A DNA stretch of 64,000 bases from Pseudomonas sp. FP2196 (GTDB lineage: Bacteria; Pseudomonadota; Gammaproteobacteria; Pseudomonadales; Pseudomonadaceae), in NCBI RefSeq assembly GCF_030687715.1, contig NZ_CP117445.1, positions 926,501 to 990,500 of the forward strand, read 5' to 3'. Both the position numbers and the translations under genes were made by a program. The notes below the pieces were generated by a model. It did no database searches. It had not been told where the DNA came from and worked only from the letters and a program-made list of their open reading frames with translations. This document shows, one piece after another, positions 52,802 through 63,645 of this stretch (the first letter of the stretch is position 1; each line of letters begins with the position of its first letter).

Positions 52802-52907
52802 AGGACACCCGGAGTACCAAGGGCACCCCGCAAAACGGGGCGTGTGGAATACCGGGACCAAAGAAGATTCACCCGCGCATAAAAATAATCAGTGGGAGTA
52901 CATCTAC

Positions 52908-54272
52908 ATGCAATCGACTCAAAAGCCGACTCACGTCCGCTATTTGATCCTGCTCATGCTGTTTCTGGTGACCACGATCAACTACGCCGACCGCGCCACC
53001 ATCGCGATCGCCGGTTCCAGCCTGCAAAAAGACCTCGGTATCGACGCGGTCACCCTCGGGTACATCTTCTCCGCATTCGGTTGGGCCTACGTTGCCGGGC
53101 AAATCCCCGGTGGCTGGCTGCTCGATCGCTTCGGTTCGAAAAAAGTCTATGCCCTGAGCATTTTCACCTGGTCGCTGTTCACCGTGCTGCAAGGCTTTGT
53201 CGGTGAATTCGGCATGTCCACGGCGATTGTTGCGTTGTTCATGCTGCGCTTCCTCGTCGGCCTGGCTGAAGCGCCGTCCTTCCCTGGCAACGCGCGCATT
53301 GTCGCGGCGTGGTTTCCGACCGCCGAACGCGGCACAGCCTCGGCAATCTTCAACTCGGCGCAATACTTTGCCACCGTGTTGTTTGCACCGCTGATGGGCT
53401 GGATCGTGTATTCCTTCGGCTGGGAGCACGTGTTCATCGTCATGGGTATCCTCGGCATCGTGTTCTCGCTGGTCTGGTTGAAAGTGATCTACAGCCCGCG
53501 TGAACATCCACGCATCAACGACGCCGAGTTCAAGCACATCGCCGACAACGGCGGTATGGTCGACATGGATCAGAAGGGTAAAAAGTCCGACGGTCCGAAG
53601 TGGGATTACATCCGTCAGTTGCTGACCAACCGTATGATGCTCGGCGTTTATCTGGGCCAGTACTGCATCAACGGCATCACTTACTTCTTCCTGACCTGGT
53701 TCCCTGTGTATCTGGTGCAAGAGCGTGGCATGACCATTCTCAAGGCCGGTTTCATCGCCTCGTTGCCGGCGATCTGCGGCTTTATCGGTGGTGTGCTCGG
53801 CGGGGTGATTTCCGATTACCTGCTGCGTAAGGGCCACTCGCTGACCTTCGCCCGCAAAGCGCCGATCATCGCCGGCCTGCTGGTGTCCAGCAGCATCGTG
53901 GCTTGCAACTATGTTGATGTTGAGTGGATGGTCGTTGGCTTCATGGCCCTGGCCTTCTTCGGCAAAGGCGTTGGCGCGCTGGGCTGGGCGGTGGTCTCCG
54001 ACACTTCGCCAAAACAGATCGCCGGTCTGAGCGGTGGCTTGTTCAACACCTTCGGCAACATCGCGTCGATCACCACACCGATCGTGATTGGCTACATCAT
54101 CAGCTCCACCGGTTCGTTCAAGTGGGCATTGGTGTTTGTGGGTGCCAACGCACTGGTCGCGGTGTTCAGCTATCTGGTCATCGTCGGCCCGATCAAGCGA
54201 GTTGTGTTGAAAGAGCCGCCAACCCAAGGTGGTAATGAAGCCACCGGCAAATTGTCTCAAGCGCATTCCTGA
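52908..54272 (+). CDS. gudP: D-glucarate/galactarate MFS transporter
   Basis: 454 residues, 12-helix permease of the anion:cation symporter family. ATG 52908 with GGGAG upstream; the longer frame to 52842 lacks support. Family landmarks are [16 protein letters not shown] in helix 1, [20 protein letters not shown], and [20 protein letters not shown]. It sits between the semialdehyde dehydrogenase and garD, so it should import galactarate or glucarate. Confidence 0.88.
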   Translation: MQSTQKPTHVRYLILLMLFLVTTINYADRATIAIAGSSLQKDLGIDAVTLGYIFSAFGWAYVAGQIPGGWLLDRFGSKKVYALSIFTWSLFTVLQGFVGEFGMSTAIVALFMLRFLVGLAEAPSFPGNARIVAAWFPTAERGTASAIFNSAQYFATVLFAPLMGWIVYSFGWEHVFIVMGILGIVFSLVWLKVIYSPREHPRINDAEFKHIADNGGMVDMDQKGKKSDGPKWDYIRQLLTNRMMLGVYLGQYCINGITYFFLTWFPVYLVQERGMTILKAGFIASLPAICGFIGGVLGGVISDYLLRKGHSLTFARKAPIIAGLLVSSSIVACNYVDVEWMVVGFMALAFFGKGVGALGWAVVSDTSPKQIAGLSGGLFNTFGNIASITTPIVIGYIISSTGSFKWALVFVGANALVAVFSYLVIVGPIKRVVLKEPPTQGGNEATGKLSQAHS

Positions 54273-54283
54273 GGAGCGGCGTC

Positions 54284-55837
54284 ATGCAGTTGATTGAACA
54301 TTCCGACTCGCCGCGCTACATCCGCCTGCACGAGCGGGACAACGTAGTGGTAGTGGTCAACGACCAGGGCGTACCGGCCGGCACCGAATTCGCCGATGGC
54401 CTGGTGACGCTGGATTTCGTACCGCAGAGCCATAAGGTCACCCTCGAGGACATTCCCGAGGGCGGCCCGGTTATTCGTTACGGCCAGATCATCGGTTATG
54501 CCTTGCAGCCGATCCGCCGTGGCAGTTGGGTCAAGGAAGATCAACTGCGCATGCCGACCGCGCCGCCGCTGGACAGCCTGCCGCTGTCCACCGAGGTGCC
54601 GGACGCCCAGGCGCCACTGGAAGGCTTCACCTTCGAGGGGTACCGCAACGCCGACGGCACTGTCGGCACGCGCAATATCCTCGGCATCACCACCACCGTG
54701 CAATGCGTGACTGGCGTGCTCGATCACGCGGTGAAACGCATCAAGGAAGAACTGCTGCCGAAGTACCCGCACGTCGATGACGTCGTGGCGCTGACCCACA
54801 GTTACGGCTGCGGCGTGGCGATCACCGCCACCGATGCCTACATCCCGATTCGCACTGTGCGCAATCTGGCACGCAACCCGAACCTGGGTGGCGAGGCGTT
54901 GGTGATCGGTCTGGGTTGCGAGAAATTGCAGGCCGGGCAGGTGATGCACGAGGACGATGCTTCGGTGGATCTCAGCGAGCCGTGGCTGTATCGCTTGCAG
55001 GATTCCAGTCACGGTTTCACCGAGATGATCGAGCAGATCATGGCGTTGGCTGAAGTCCGTTTGAAGAAGCTTGATCAGCGCCGCCGCGAAACCGTGCCGG
55101 CGTCCGAGCTGATCCTCGGCATGCAGTGCGGCGGCAGCGACGCGTTCTCCGGCATCACCGCCAACCCGGCGCTGGGCTATGCCTCGGACTTGCTGCTGCG
55201 CGCGGGGGCGACGGTGATGTTTTCCGAAGTCACTGAAGTGCGTGATGCGATCTATCTACTCACCTCTCGTGCCAAGACCAAGGCTGTTGCCGAAGAACTG
55301 GTGCGCGAGATGGACTGGTATGACCGCTATCTGGCCAAGGGCGAAGCGGATCGCAGCGCCAACACCACGCCGGGCAACAAGAAGGGCGGGTTGTCGAACA
55401 TTGTCGAGAAGTCGCTGGGTTCGATCGTCAAGTCCGGCAGCAGCGCGATCAACGGCGTGCTTGGCCCGGGCGAGCGCTTCAAGCAGAAGGGGCTGAATTT
55501 CTGTGCGACCCCGGCCAGTGATTTTGTCTGTGGTACGTTGCAACTGGCGGCAGGGATGAACCTGCATGTGTTCACCACCGGGCGCGGCACGCCGTATGGC
55601 TTGGCAATGGCGCCGGTGGTGAAGGTCTCGACGCGTACTGAGCTGGCGCAGCGTTGGCCTGATTTGATCGACATCGACGCCGGGCGGATTGCCACCGGGC
55701 GCGCGACGATCGAGGAGTTGGGTTGGGAGTTGTTCCACTACTACCTGGACGTGGCGAGCGGCAAGCAGCAGACCTGGGCGGAGAAGCACAAGCTGCATAA
55801 CGACATTACGTTGTTCAATCCGGCGCCGATTACCTGA
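54284..55837 (+). CDS. garD: Galactarate dehydratase
   Basis: 517-residue UxaA/GarD-family enzyme, converting galactarate to 5-keto-4-deoxyglucarate, the KdgD substrate. An N-terminal SAF domain (residues 1-95) is followed by the catalytic domain with [26 protein letters not shown], the long [19 protein letters not shown] motif and [14 protein letters not shown]; the conserved cysteines and histidine probably bind the metal. It follows gudP by 11 bases and closes the operon. Confidence 0.92.
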   Translation: MQLIEHSDSPRYIRLHERDNVVVVVNDQGVPAGTEFADGLVTLDFVPQSHKVTLEDIPEGGPVIRYGQIIGYALQPIRRGSWVKEDQLRMPTAPPLDSLPLSTEVPDAQAPLEGFTFEGYRNADGTVGTRNILGITTTVQCVTGVLDHAVKRIKEELLPKYPHVDDVVALTHSYGCGVAITATDAYIPIRTVRNLARNPNLGGEALVIGLGCEKLQAGQVMHEDDASVDLSEPWLYRLQDSSHGFTEMIEQIMALAEVRLKKLDQRRRETVPASELILGMQCGGSDAFSGITANPALGYASDLLLRAGATVMFSEVTEVRDAIYLLTSRAKTKAVAEELVREMDWYDRYLAKGEADRSANTTPGNKKGGLSNIVEKSLGSIVKSGSSAINGVLGPGERFKQKGLNFCATPASDFVCGTLQLAAGMNLHVFTTGRGTPYGLAMAPVVKVSTRTELAQRWPDLIDIDAGRIATGRATIEELGWELFHYYLDVASGKQQTWAEKHKLHNDITLFNPAPIT

Positions 55838-55852
55838 GACAGGGTTATCGTT

Positions 55853-55937
55853 CTTCGCGAGCAGGCTCGCTCCCACATTCGACCGCGTTCTGTCTGTGCG
55901 AATGCGATCTAGTGTGGGAGCGAGCCTGCTCGCGAAG
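55853..55937. repeat. REP pair, GTGGGAGCGAGCCTGCTCGCG family
   Basis: Perfect 25-base arms 55853-55877 and 55913-55937, 15 bases past the garD stop codon. Typical REP placement between genes. Confidence 0.9.
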
Positions 55938-56011
55938 GCGATCCCACAGACGCCGGAGGTCTTGTGGCTTATCATTAGCCCCCTAACGACGCTCACCCAA
56001 GGCTCCCCGGC

Positions 56012-56953
56012 ATGCTGGCAATCTTCCTCGAAACCCTGAACATCACCGCGCCGGTGTTTGCCATGCTGTTTCTCGGTGTGTTGCTCAAGCGCATCGACTG
56101 GATCAACGACAACTTCATCCACACGGCTTCGTCTCTGGTGTTCAACGTCACCATGCCGGCGTTGCTGTTCCTCGGCATCCTGCATGCCGACCTGCACGCC
56201 GCGTTGCAACCGGCACTGCTGATCTATTTCTCCATTGCCACGCTGGTGAGTTTTGCCGTGGCCTGGGGCTGGGCGATTTTCAGATGCCCGCGTGAAGATC
56301 GCGGCATCTATACCCAAGGCGCGTTTCGCGGCAACAACGGGGTGATCGGCCTGGCGCTGGCGGCGAGCATGTACGGCGACTACGGGATTTCCCTCGGGGC
56401 GATTCTCGCGGCGCTGGTGATCCTGTTTTACAACACGCTGTCGACCATCGTGCTGGCGGTGTACAGCCCGGTGATCAAGTCCGATCCGTGGAGCATCTGC
56501 AAAAGCGTGTTCAGCAATCCGCTGATCATCAGCGTGATCGCGGCGGCGCCGTTTGCCTATTTCAAGATCGGTCTGCCGGGGTGGCTGGAAACCTCCGGCC
56601 AGTATCTGGCGCAGACCACTTTGCCGCTGGCGCTGATCTGCATCGGCGGCACCTTGTCGCTGGCGGCGTTGCGCAAGAGCGGCAACATGGCGCTCAGTTC
56701 CAGCCTGGTGAAAATGGTCGGCCTGCCGGTGCTGGCGACGTTCGGCGCATGGCTATGCGGTTTTCGCGGGGCTGAACTGGGGATTCTGTTTCTGTACTTC
56801 GGCAGCCCGACGGCGGCAGCCAGTTTTGTCATGGCCCGGGCGGCACAGGGCAATCACGAGCTGGCGGCGGCAATTATCGTGTTGACCACGTTGATGGCGG
56901 CGATCACCACCAATGTCGGGATTTTCGTTTTGCAGTGGGGTGGGTGGATTTAA
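56012..56953 (+). CDS. AEC-family permease
   Basis: 313 residues with about ten helices in two five-helix halves (auxin efflux carrier family). Landmarks are the GAFRGNNGVIGLAL segment, SNPLIISVIAAAP, PLALICIGGTLSLAAL and FGSPTAAASFVMA, which hold the conserved Asn/Gly/Pro residues near helix breaks. Bacterial members carry malonate, malate or other small organic acids; the substrate here is unknown. Start at 56012 fits the first helix. Confidence 0.88.
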   Translation: MLAIFLETLNITAPVFAMLFLGVLLKRIDWINDNFIHTASSLVFNVTMPALLFLGILHADLHAALQPALLIYFSIATLVSFAVAWGWAIFRCPREDRGIYTQGAFRGNNGVIGLALAASMYGDYGISLGAILAALVILFYNTLSTIVLAVYSPVIKSDPWSICKSVFSNPLIISVIAAAPFAYFKIGLPGWLETSGQYLAQTTLPLALICIGGTLSLAALRKSGNMALSSSLVKMVGLPVLATFGAWLCGFRGAELGILFLYFGSPTAAASFVMARAAQGNHELAAAIIVLTTLMAAITTNVGIFVLQWGGWI

Positions 56954-56961
56954 AGCTGATC

Positions 56962-57037
56962 AAAAGATCGCAGCCTGCGGCAGCTTCTACATGGGAATGC
57001 GTTCTCCTGTAGGAGCTGCCGCAGGCTGCGATCTTTT
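56962..57037. repeat. CTGTAGGAGC-family repeat in reverse layout
   Basis: Arms 56962-56991 and 57008-57037 carry the same unit as at 872, but facing outwards, with TGTAGGAGC ends in the centre. One mismatch. It reaches the stop codon of the minus-strand gene at 57036. Confidence 0.85.
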
Positions 57038-57413
57038 AGCTTTTCTGGTAGGTATCGATCACTTCCTGTGCCGCCCGAAACGCATCGATCGCCGCCGGCA
57101 CACCGGCATACACCGCGCAATGCAGCAGCGCCTCACGAATCTCATCCACCGTGCAACCGTTGTTCAGCGCGCCACGCACATGACCTTTCAACTCTTGCGG
57201 GCACTTCAAAGCCGTCAGCGCGGCAAGGGTGATCAGGCTGCGGGTTTTCAGTGGCAGGCCTTCACGATTCCATACGCCACCCCAGGCATGCTCATTGACG
57301 AAATCCTGCAGCGGCTGGGTGAATTCCGTGGCGTTGCCCAGCGCCCGATCAACAAACGCATCGCCCATTACCTGGCGGCGGACTTCAACCCCGGACTTCT
57401 TCGATTCGGTCAT
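57036..57413 (-). CDS. Carboxymuconolactone decarboxylase-like protein
   Basis: 125 residues of the CMD/PcaC family. It has VDRALGNATEFTQPLQDFVN, WGGVWNREGLPLKTRSLITL, GHVRGALNNGCTVDEIREAL and an AVYAGVPAAIDAFRAAQEVI helix. The AhpD-type CxxC pair is absent, so a hydroperoxidase role is unlikely. No protocatechuate genes are nearby, so the PcaC reaction is unproven. ATG overlaps the exchanger stop (ATGA), giving a two-gene operon. Confidence 0.82.
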   Translation of the reverse strand: MTESKKSGVEVRRQVMGDAFVDRALGNATEFTQPLQDFVNEHAWGGVWNREGLPLKTRSLITLAALTALKCPQELKGHVRGALNNGCTVDEIREALLHCAVYAGVPAAIDAFRAAQEVIDTYQKS

Positions 57414-58471
57414 GGCATATCCTTTTTGTGGTGTTGGCGGCGCCAGGCGATGACTGACGTGATCAGCAAAAACGTCAGCAGCGTCGGCAAGACGTAAAAC
57501 AACATCAGCCGCTCTAGCTTGCCGGCCAGCGGCATGCCGGTGGTGAACGACACCACATGCAGCCCGTACGCCAGATACAAACCAAGCAGCAGCAGACCTT
57601 CGGCGCGGGTCACGCGGTAGCCGGGGTAGAACACCGGCAGACACAACGCTGCGACACCGAGCATCACCGGCAGATCGAAATCCAGCGCATTGGGCGAGAC
57701 CGAGAGTGGTGTCGGCGCGATCAACGCGGTGATGCCGAGTACACCGAGCAGATTGAACAGGTTGGCGCCGATCACGTTGCCCACCGCAATGTCCCGTTGC
57801 CCGCGCAACGCAGCAATCAGCGACGTAGCGAGTTCCGGCAGCGAGGTGCCCACGGCGACCACGGTCAGGCCGATGACGCGTTCGGAAAATCCAAGATCGG
57901 TCGCCACTACAACGGCGGCACCCAACAGCAGATGCCCGGCGAACACCAACATCGCCAGACCGACGATGATCATCAGCGAGCAGCCGATCCAGGACGTCTG
58001 CGTTGCTTCGGAGTGTTCCGAGTGCGGTCGTGTCGAATGCCGTGACTGGCGCAGCAGCAAACCAAGGTATAGCGCCAGTGCGCCCAGTAAGAGGATGCCG
58101 TCGATGCGACCGATTTCCTCGTTCCACGCCAGAACGAACACCAACAGGCAGGCACCGATCATCAGCGGAATATCGAGGCGCACCAGTTGCCGCGACACGC
58201 GCAGCGGAATGATCAGCGCCGACAAACCGAGCGTCACGAGGATGTTGAAAATGCTGCTGCCGACCACGCTACCGACTGCGATGTCGGGATTGTGCGCCAG
58301 TGCGGCTTGCAGACTCACCGCCATCTGCGGGGCGCTGCTGCCGAGGGCGACGATGGTCAGGCCGATGATCAGTGGCCGTACATTCAGTCGCGCGGCGAGG
58401 CGCACCGCTGCGCGCACCATCAGTTCGGCACCGAAGATCAGCAGGCATAGCCCGGCGAGCAATTCGATCAC
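57410..58471 (-). CDS. CaCA-family calcium/sodium exchanger
   Basis: 353 residues, inner-membrane cation antiporter with two inverted repeats. The alpha-repeats are visible as VALGSSAPQMAVSL with GSVVGSSIFNILVTLGLSAL near 40-90, and VAVGTSLPELATSL with GNVIGANLFNLLGVLGITAL near 205-255. A hydrophilic His/Ser/Arg loop divides the halves. Start GTG 58471 is chosen; the frame is open further upstream without ATG, so the N-terminus may be a little longer. Confidence 0.88.
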   Translation of the reverse strand: MIELLAGLCLLIFGAELMVRAAVRLAARLNVRPLIIGLTIVALGSSAPQMAVSLQAALAHNPDIAVGSVVGSSIFNILVTLGLSALIIPLRVSRQLVRLDIPLMIGACLLVFVLAWNEEIGRIDGILLLGALALYLGLLLRQSRHSTRPHSEHSEATQTSWIGCSLMIIVGLAMLVFAGHLLLGAAVVVATDLGFSERVIGLTVVAVGTSLPELATSLIAALRGQRDIAVGNVIGANLFNLLGVLGITALIAPTPLSVSPNALDFDLPVMLGVAALCLPVFYPGYRVTRAEGLLLLGLYLAYGLHVVSFTTGMPLAGKLERLMLFYVLPTLLTFLLITSVIAWRRQHHKKDMP

Positions 58472-58517
58472 GCTGATCAGCGGTAAATCGGTCAGTCCGA
58501 AAATGGTCGGCGCTCCA

Positions 58518-58889
58518 TCAGTCGAGGGCCTGAATGCGAACCCGCGCAGTACCGGCGCGCAGCATGCCGATCTGGTTTGCGGCCTCGCGGGACAGGTCGA
58601 TCAGTCGGCCACGGGTATGGGGGCCGCGGTCGTTGATACGCACCACGACGGATTCGTCATTCTTCAGATTGGTGACCTTTACCCGGGTGCCGAACGGCAA
58701 CTGGCGATGGGCGGCGGTCAGGCCATGCTGGTTGAACGCTTCGCCGCTGGCGGTGCGTTTACCGTGGTGTTTGGCTCCGTAATAGGAGGCGACGCCGGTC
58801 TGGTCGTAACCGTGCGGGTCGATGGTGTCAGTGCTGGCGCAACCGGCGAGTAAGGAGAGCAGGGCGCAGGCGCCTAGCAGGTGTTTCAT
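58518..58889 (-). CDS. RlpA-like septal lipoprotein
   Basis: 123-residue lipoprotein with lipobox LLAGC (Cys 17) and a double-psi beta-barrel domain: GVASYYGAKHHGKRTASGEA, LPFGTRVKVTNLKN and VRINDRGPHTRGRLIDLS. The Glu in SGEAFNQ and the Asp in NDRGP match catalytic residues of RlpA lytic transglycosylases. No SPOR domain follows, so it is a short form that would not bind denuded glycan by that route. A REP pair lies just upstream of the start. Confidence 0.85.
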   Translation of the reverse strand: MKHLLGACALLSLLAGCASTDTIDPHGYDQTGVASYYGAKHHGKRTASGEAFNQHGLTAAHRQLPFGTRVKVTNLKNDESVVVRINDRGPHTRGRLIDLSREAANQIGMLRAGTARVRIQALD

Positions 58890-58910
58890 TCGAAAGCTCC
58901 CAATTAACAA

Positions 58911-59000
58911 TGTGGGAGCGAGCCTGCTCGCGAAGAGGCCATCACATTCAATATCTCTATCGGATGTCATGACGCTTTCGCGAGCAGGCTCGCTCCCACA
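58911..59000. repeat. REP pair, GTGGGAGCGAGCCTGCTCGCG family
   Basis: Left arm 58911-58935 and right arm 58977-59000, facing each other, nearly perfect. It fills the space between the RlpA-like start and the gatB stop. Confidence 0.9.
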
Positions 59001-59038
59001 GGGATCGGAGCCAGGCTTTGGCTCTGGCTCCATTGTGG

Positions 59039-60484
59039 TCAGCCTTCGAGCTTGCTTTTCAGCAGTTCGTTCACTTGCTGCGGGTTGGCCTTGCCTTTGG
59101 AGGCTTTCATGGCCTGACCGACGAAGAAGCCGAACATCTTGCCGCGTTTGGCCTCGTCTGCCGCGCGATATTGCTCGACCTGCTCGGCGTTGGCCGCGAG
59201 CATTTCGTCCAGCACCGCCGAGATCGCGCCGCTGTCGGTGACTTGCTTCAAGCCGCGTTTTTCGATGATCTCGTCCGCGCTGCCTTCACCGTTGGCCATC
59301 GCTTCGAACACAACCTTGGCGATCTTGCCGGAGATGGTGTTGTCCTTGATGCGCTGCAGCATGCCGCCCAGCAGTTCAGCGGAAACCGGCGATTCGTCGA
59401 TGTCCAGGCCTTGCTTGTTGAGCAGGCTGCCCAACTCGACCATCACCCAGTTCGCTGCCAGTTTGGCGTCGCCGCCAATGGCTGCGACTTTCTCGAAGTA
59501 ATCCGCTTGCTCACGGCTGGTGGCCAGCACGTTGGCGTCGTAGGCCGACAGACCGAACTGGCTCTGGAAGCGCTCGCGTTTTTGCGGCGGCAGTTCCGGC
59601 AGGGTGGCGCGCACCTCGCCGAGGAACGACTCTTCGATGACCACCGGCAGCAGATCCGGATCGGGGAAGTAGCGGTAGTCGTTTGCTTCCTCTTTGGAGC
59701 GCATCGGACGGGTTTCGTCCTTGTTCGGATCGTACAGACGGGTCTGCTGGATCACTTTACCGCCGTCTTCGATCAGCTCGATCTGACGCTGGATCTCGGA
59801 GTTGATCGCCTTCTCGATGAAGCGGAACGAGTTGACGTTCTTGATCTCGCAACGCGTGCCGAAGGCTTCCTGGCCTTTCGGACGGATCGACACGTTGCAG
59901 TCGCAACGCAGCGAACCTTCGGCCATGTTGCCGTCGCAGATGCCCAGGTAACGCACCAGTGCGTGGATCGCCTTGACGTAAGCCACGGCTTCCTTGGCGC
60001 TGCGCATGTCCGGTTCGGAGACGATTTCCAGCAGCGGCGTGCCAGCACGGTTCAGGTCGATGCCGGTGGCGCCGTTGAATTCTTCGTGCAGGCTCTTGCC
60101 GGCGTCTTCTTCCAGGTGCGCACGGGTGATGCCGACGCGTTTGACCGTGCCGTCTTCAAGGGCGATGTCCAGGTGGCCCTTGCCGACGATCGGCAATTCC
60201 ATCTGGCTGATCTGGTAGCCCTTCGGCAGGTCCGGATAGAAGTAGTTTTTACGGGCAAACACGTTGTGCTGACCGATCTCGGCATCAATCGCCAGGCCGA
60301 ACATCACGGCCATGCGCACGGCTTCCTGGTTCAGCACCGGCAGAACGCCGGGCATACCCAGATCGATCAGGCTCGCTTGAGTGTTCGGCTCGGAACCGAA
60401 GGTGGTGGAACTACCGGAAAAGATTTTCGACCGGGTAGTGAGCTGAGTGTGAATCTCCAGCCCGATCACGACTTCCCATTGCAT
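59039..60484 (-). CDS. gatB: Asp/Glu-tRNA amidotransferase subunit GatB
   Basis: 481 residues; the tRNA-binding kinase-like subunit of GatCAB, which converts Glu-tRNA(Gln) or Asp-tRNA(Asn) to the amide forms. N-terminal [29 protein letters not shown] and [13 protein letters not shown] with zinc-type cysteines, [13 protein letters not shown], then the C-terminal YqeY-like tail. Follows gatA by 10 bases. Confidence 0.96.
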   Translation of the reverse strand: MQWEVVIGLEIHTQLTTRSKIFSGSSTTFGSEPNTQASLIDLGMPGVLPVLNQEAVRMAVMFGLAIDAEIGQHNVFARKNYFYPDLPKGYQISQMELPIVGKGHLDIALEDGTVKRVGITRAHLEEDAGKSLHEEFNGATGIDLNRAGTPLLEIVSEPDMRSAKEAVAYVKAIHALVRYLGICDGNMAEGSLRCDCNVSIRPKGQEAFGTRCEIKNVNSFRFIEKAINSEIQRQIELIEDGGKVIQQTRLYDPNKDETRPMRSKEEANDYRYFPDPDLLPVVIEESFLGEVRATLPELPPQKRERFQSQFGLSAYDANVLATSREQADYFEKVAAIGGDAKLAANWVMVELGSLLNKQGLDIDESPVSAELLGGMLQRIKDNTISGKIAKVVFEAMANGEGSADEIIEKRGLKQVTDSGAISAVLDEMLAANAEQVEQYRAADEAKRGKMFGFFVGQAMKASKGKANPQQVNELLKSKLEG

Positions 60485-60494
60485 GTGTGTCTCC

Positions 60495-61946
60495 TCAGAA
60501 GCCGGTTGGGGTGCGGGTGTGCCAGTCAGTGTTCAACTGATACTGGTGCGCAACGTTAAGCAAACGGCCTTCCTGGAAATACGGCGCGAGCAATTGCACG
60601 CCAACCGGCAGACCGTCGACAAAACCGGCCGGCATCGACAGGCCCGGCAGGCCCGCGAGGTTGGCGGTGATGGTGTAAACGTCTTCCAGATAGGCAGCGA
60701 CCGGGTCGCTGTTCTTGGCGCCGAGTTTCCAGGCCGGGTTCGGCGTGGTCGGGCCGAGGATGATGTCGACTTCATTAAAGGCAGCCATGAAGTCGTTCTT
60801 CACCAGACGACGGATCTTCTGCGCTTTCAGGTAGTAGGCGTCGTAGTAACCGGCGGACAGTGCGTAGGCACCGACCATGATCCGGCGCTGTACTTCAGGC
60901 CCGAAGCCTTCGCCGCGGGAGCGCTTGTACAGGTCGATCAGGTCTTTGGGGTGCTCGCAACGGTGGCCGAAACGCACGCCGTCGAAACGCGACAGGTTCG
61001 AAGAAGCTTCGGCCGGGGCGATCACGTAGTACGCAGGAATCGCGTGCTGCATGTTTGGCAGGCTGATTTCCTTGATCACGGCGCCGAGCTTCTGCAGCTC
61101 TTTAATGCTGTTCTGGATCAGATCGGCGATACGCGGGTCGAGACCTGCACTGAAGTATTCCTTCGGCACACCGATGCGCAGGCCCTGCAGCGAAGTGTTG
61201 AGGCCGGCGGAGTAATCCGGAACGGGCTCATCAATGCTGGTGGAGTCGTTCTGATCGAAGCCGGCCATACCTTGTAACAAAATCGCGCAGTCTTCGGCAG
61301 TGCGAGCCAGCGGTCCGCCCTGATCGAGGCTGGAGGCGTAGGCGATCATGCCCCAGCGCGAAACGCGACCGTAGGTTGGCTTCAGGCCGGTAAGGTTGGT
61401 GAACGCGGCTGGCTGACGGATCGAACCACCGGTGTCGGTGGCAGTGGCCGCAGGCAACAGACGAGCGGCAACGGCCGCCGCCGAACCACCGGACGAGCCG
61501 CCAGGCACGTGTTCCAGGTTCCACGGGTTTTTCACCGCGCCGTACCAGCTCGACTCGTTGGCCGAACCCATGGCGAATTCGTCCATGTTGGTCTTGCCCA
61601 GGGTCACGGCACCGGCCGCAGCCAGCTTCGCGACCACGGTGGCGTCATACGGGGCCTTGAAGTTGTCGAGCATCTTAGAGCCGCAACTGGTGCGGATGCC
61701 CTGGGTGCAGAACAGGTCTTTGTGGGCGATCGGCGCACCCAGCAGCGCGCCGCTCTCACCGTTGGCCCGGCGCACGTCGGCGGCTTTCGCCTGCTCAAGG
61801 GCCAACTCTTCGGTGAGGCTGATGAAACTGTTGAGCTGCGGATCGAGCCGGGTAATACGCGCCAGCAGGACTTTGGTCAGCTCTTCGGAGGAAAACTTTT
61901 TATCGGCGAGACCGCGGGCGATCTCGGCCAGAGTCATTTGATGCAT
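60495..61946 (-). CDS. gatA: Asp/Glu-tRNA amidotransferase subunit GatA
   Basis: 483-residue amidase-signature subunit that frees ammonia from glutamine. Catalytic Lys in [12 protein letters not shown], the Ser-cisSer pair in [17 protein letters not shown] and [13 protein letters not shown], and the [17 protein letters not shown] motif are all present. Between gatC and gatB in one transcript. Confidence 0.96.
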   Translation of the reverse strand: MHQMTLAEIARGLADKKFSSEELTKVLLARITRLDPQLNSFISLTEELALEQAKAADVRRANGESGALLGAPIAHKDLFCTQGIRTSCGSKMLDNFKAPYDATVVAKLAAAGAVTLGKTNMDEFAMGSANESSWYGAVKNPWNLEHVPGGSSGGSAAAVAARLLPAATATDTGGSIRQPAAFTNLTGLKPTYGRVSRWGMIAYASSLDQGGPLARTAEDCAILLQGMAGFDQNDSTSIDEPVPDYSAGLNTSLQGLRIGVPKEYFSAGLDPRIADLIQNSIKELQKLGAVIKEISLPNMQHAIPAYYVIAPAEASSNLSRFDGVRFGHRCEHPKDLIDLYKRSRGEGFGPEVQRRIMVGAYALSAGYYDAYYLKAQKIRRLVKNDFMAAFNEVDIILGPTTPNPAWKLGAKNSDPVAAYLEDVYTITANLAGLPGLSMPAGFVDGLPVGVQLLAPYFQEGRLLNVAHQYQLNTDWHTRTPTGF

Positions 61947-61962
61947 TGCAGGCTCTTTCCCT

Positions 61963-62250
61963 TTAGTCGATGACTTTCGGAACCAGATACAGGCCGTTTT
62001 CGACCGCTGGTGCGATGGACTGGTAGGCCTCGCGATGATTGGTCTCGGTTACAACGTCGGCGCGCAGGCGCTGACTGGCTTCCAGCGGGTGGGCCAGAGG
62101 CTCGATACCGTCGGTATTAACAGCCTGCATTTCGTCGACCAGCCCGAGAATGCTGTTGAGGGCGGAAGTAATGTGCGGAAGATCGGCATCATTGAGGCCA
62201 AGGCAGGCCAAATGAGCGATTTTTTCCACGTCGGAGCGTTCTAGCGCCAT
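61963..62250 (-). CDS. gatC: Asp/Glu-tRNA amidotransferase subunit GatC
   Basis: 95-residue small subunit wrapping GatA. It has the N-terminal [20 protein letters not shown] helix, [19 protein letters not shown] in the middle, and the closing [13 protein letters not shown]. First gene of the gatCAB operon, divergent from mreB. Confidence 0.94.
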   Translation of the reverse strand: MALERSDVEKIAHLACLGLNDADLPHITSALNSILGLVDEMQAVNTDGIEPLAHPLEASQRLRADVVTETNHREAYQSIAPAVENGLYLVPKVID

Positions 62251-62388
62251 CGGGATTCTCCAGTGGAAAACAGAACGGACGGCGTCCGTGTGTTAGATTG
62301 TCGGAACACTACCGCACTTCTACGGTCATAAGGCCGCGATTGTGGGGCTTGGTGCACAGAAAAGCGGCCAATTTAACATATTGGCGCC

Positions 62389-62417
62389 TTGCCCAAAATC
62401 CCTGTCGTTGTTAGAGT
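62389..62417 (+). promoter_or_regulatory. Candidate mreB promoter
   Basis: TTGCCC (62389-62394) and TAGAGT (62412-62417) are 17 bases apart, 44 bases before the mreB start. A modest sigma-70 match in the divergent gatC-mreB region. Confidence 0.3.
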
Positions 62418-62449
62418 TTGCCGCACTTTTTTACCCACGCGTTGCCTAG

Positions 62450-63499
<1,050 letters not shown>

Positions 63500-63530
63500 G
63501 TCGCCGAGTGCAATACGTGGGTGAGCGCGC

Positions 63531-63554
63531 AGGCAGCACTTTGCAGTGCTGCCT
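63531..63554 (+). other. Hairpin between mreB and mreC
   Basis: AGGCAGCACT and AGTGCTGCCT are perfect 10-base arms around TTGC. No long T-run follows, so it is probably a partial terminator or stabiliser that lowers mreC relative to mreB. Confidence 0.6.
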
Positions 63555-63603
63555 GTTGGCGTTTATCTTCTGTCAGTCTTCATCCAGGCCGGTTTGATGC
63601 CGT

Positions 63604-63645
63604 ATGAATAAACAGAACATTTGCCTGGGAGGAGCGGCTTATTAA
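63604..63645 (+). CDS. Possible 13-codon leader ORF ahead of mreC
   Basis: ATG 63604 opens a frame reading MNKQNICLGGAAY and stops with TAA at 63643-63645, overlapping the first bases of the mreC frame. No clear ribosome site precedes it. It could couple translation to mreC; it may equally be chance. Confidence 0.25.
   Translation: MNKQNICLGGAAY

Noticed and set aside
57414-58127. Extended frame upstream of the carboxymuconolactone-decarboxylase-like gene
   Set aside because: It is a shadow of the exchanger gene; the ATGA overlap gives the natural start.
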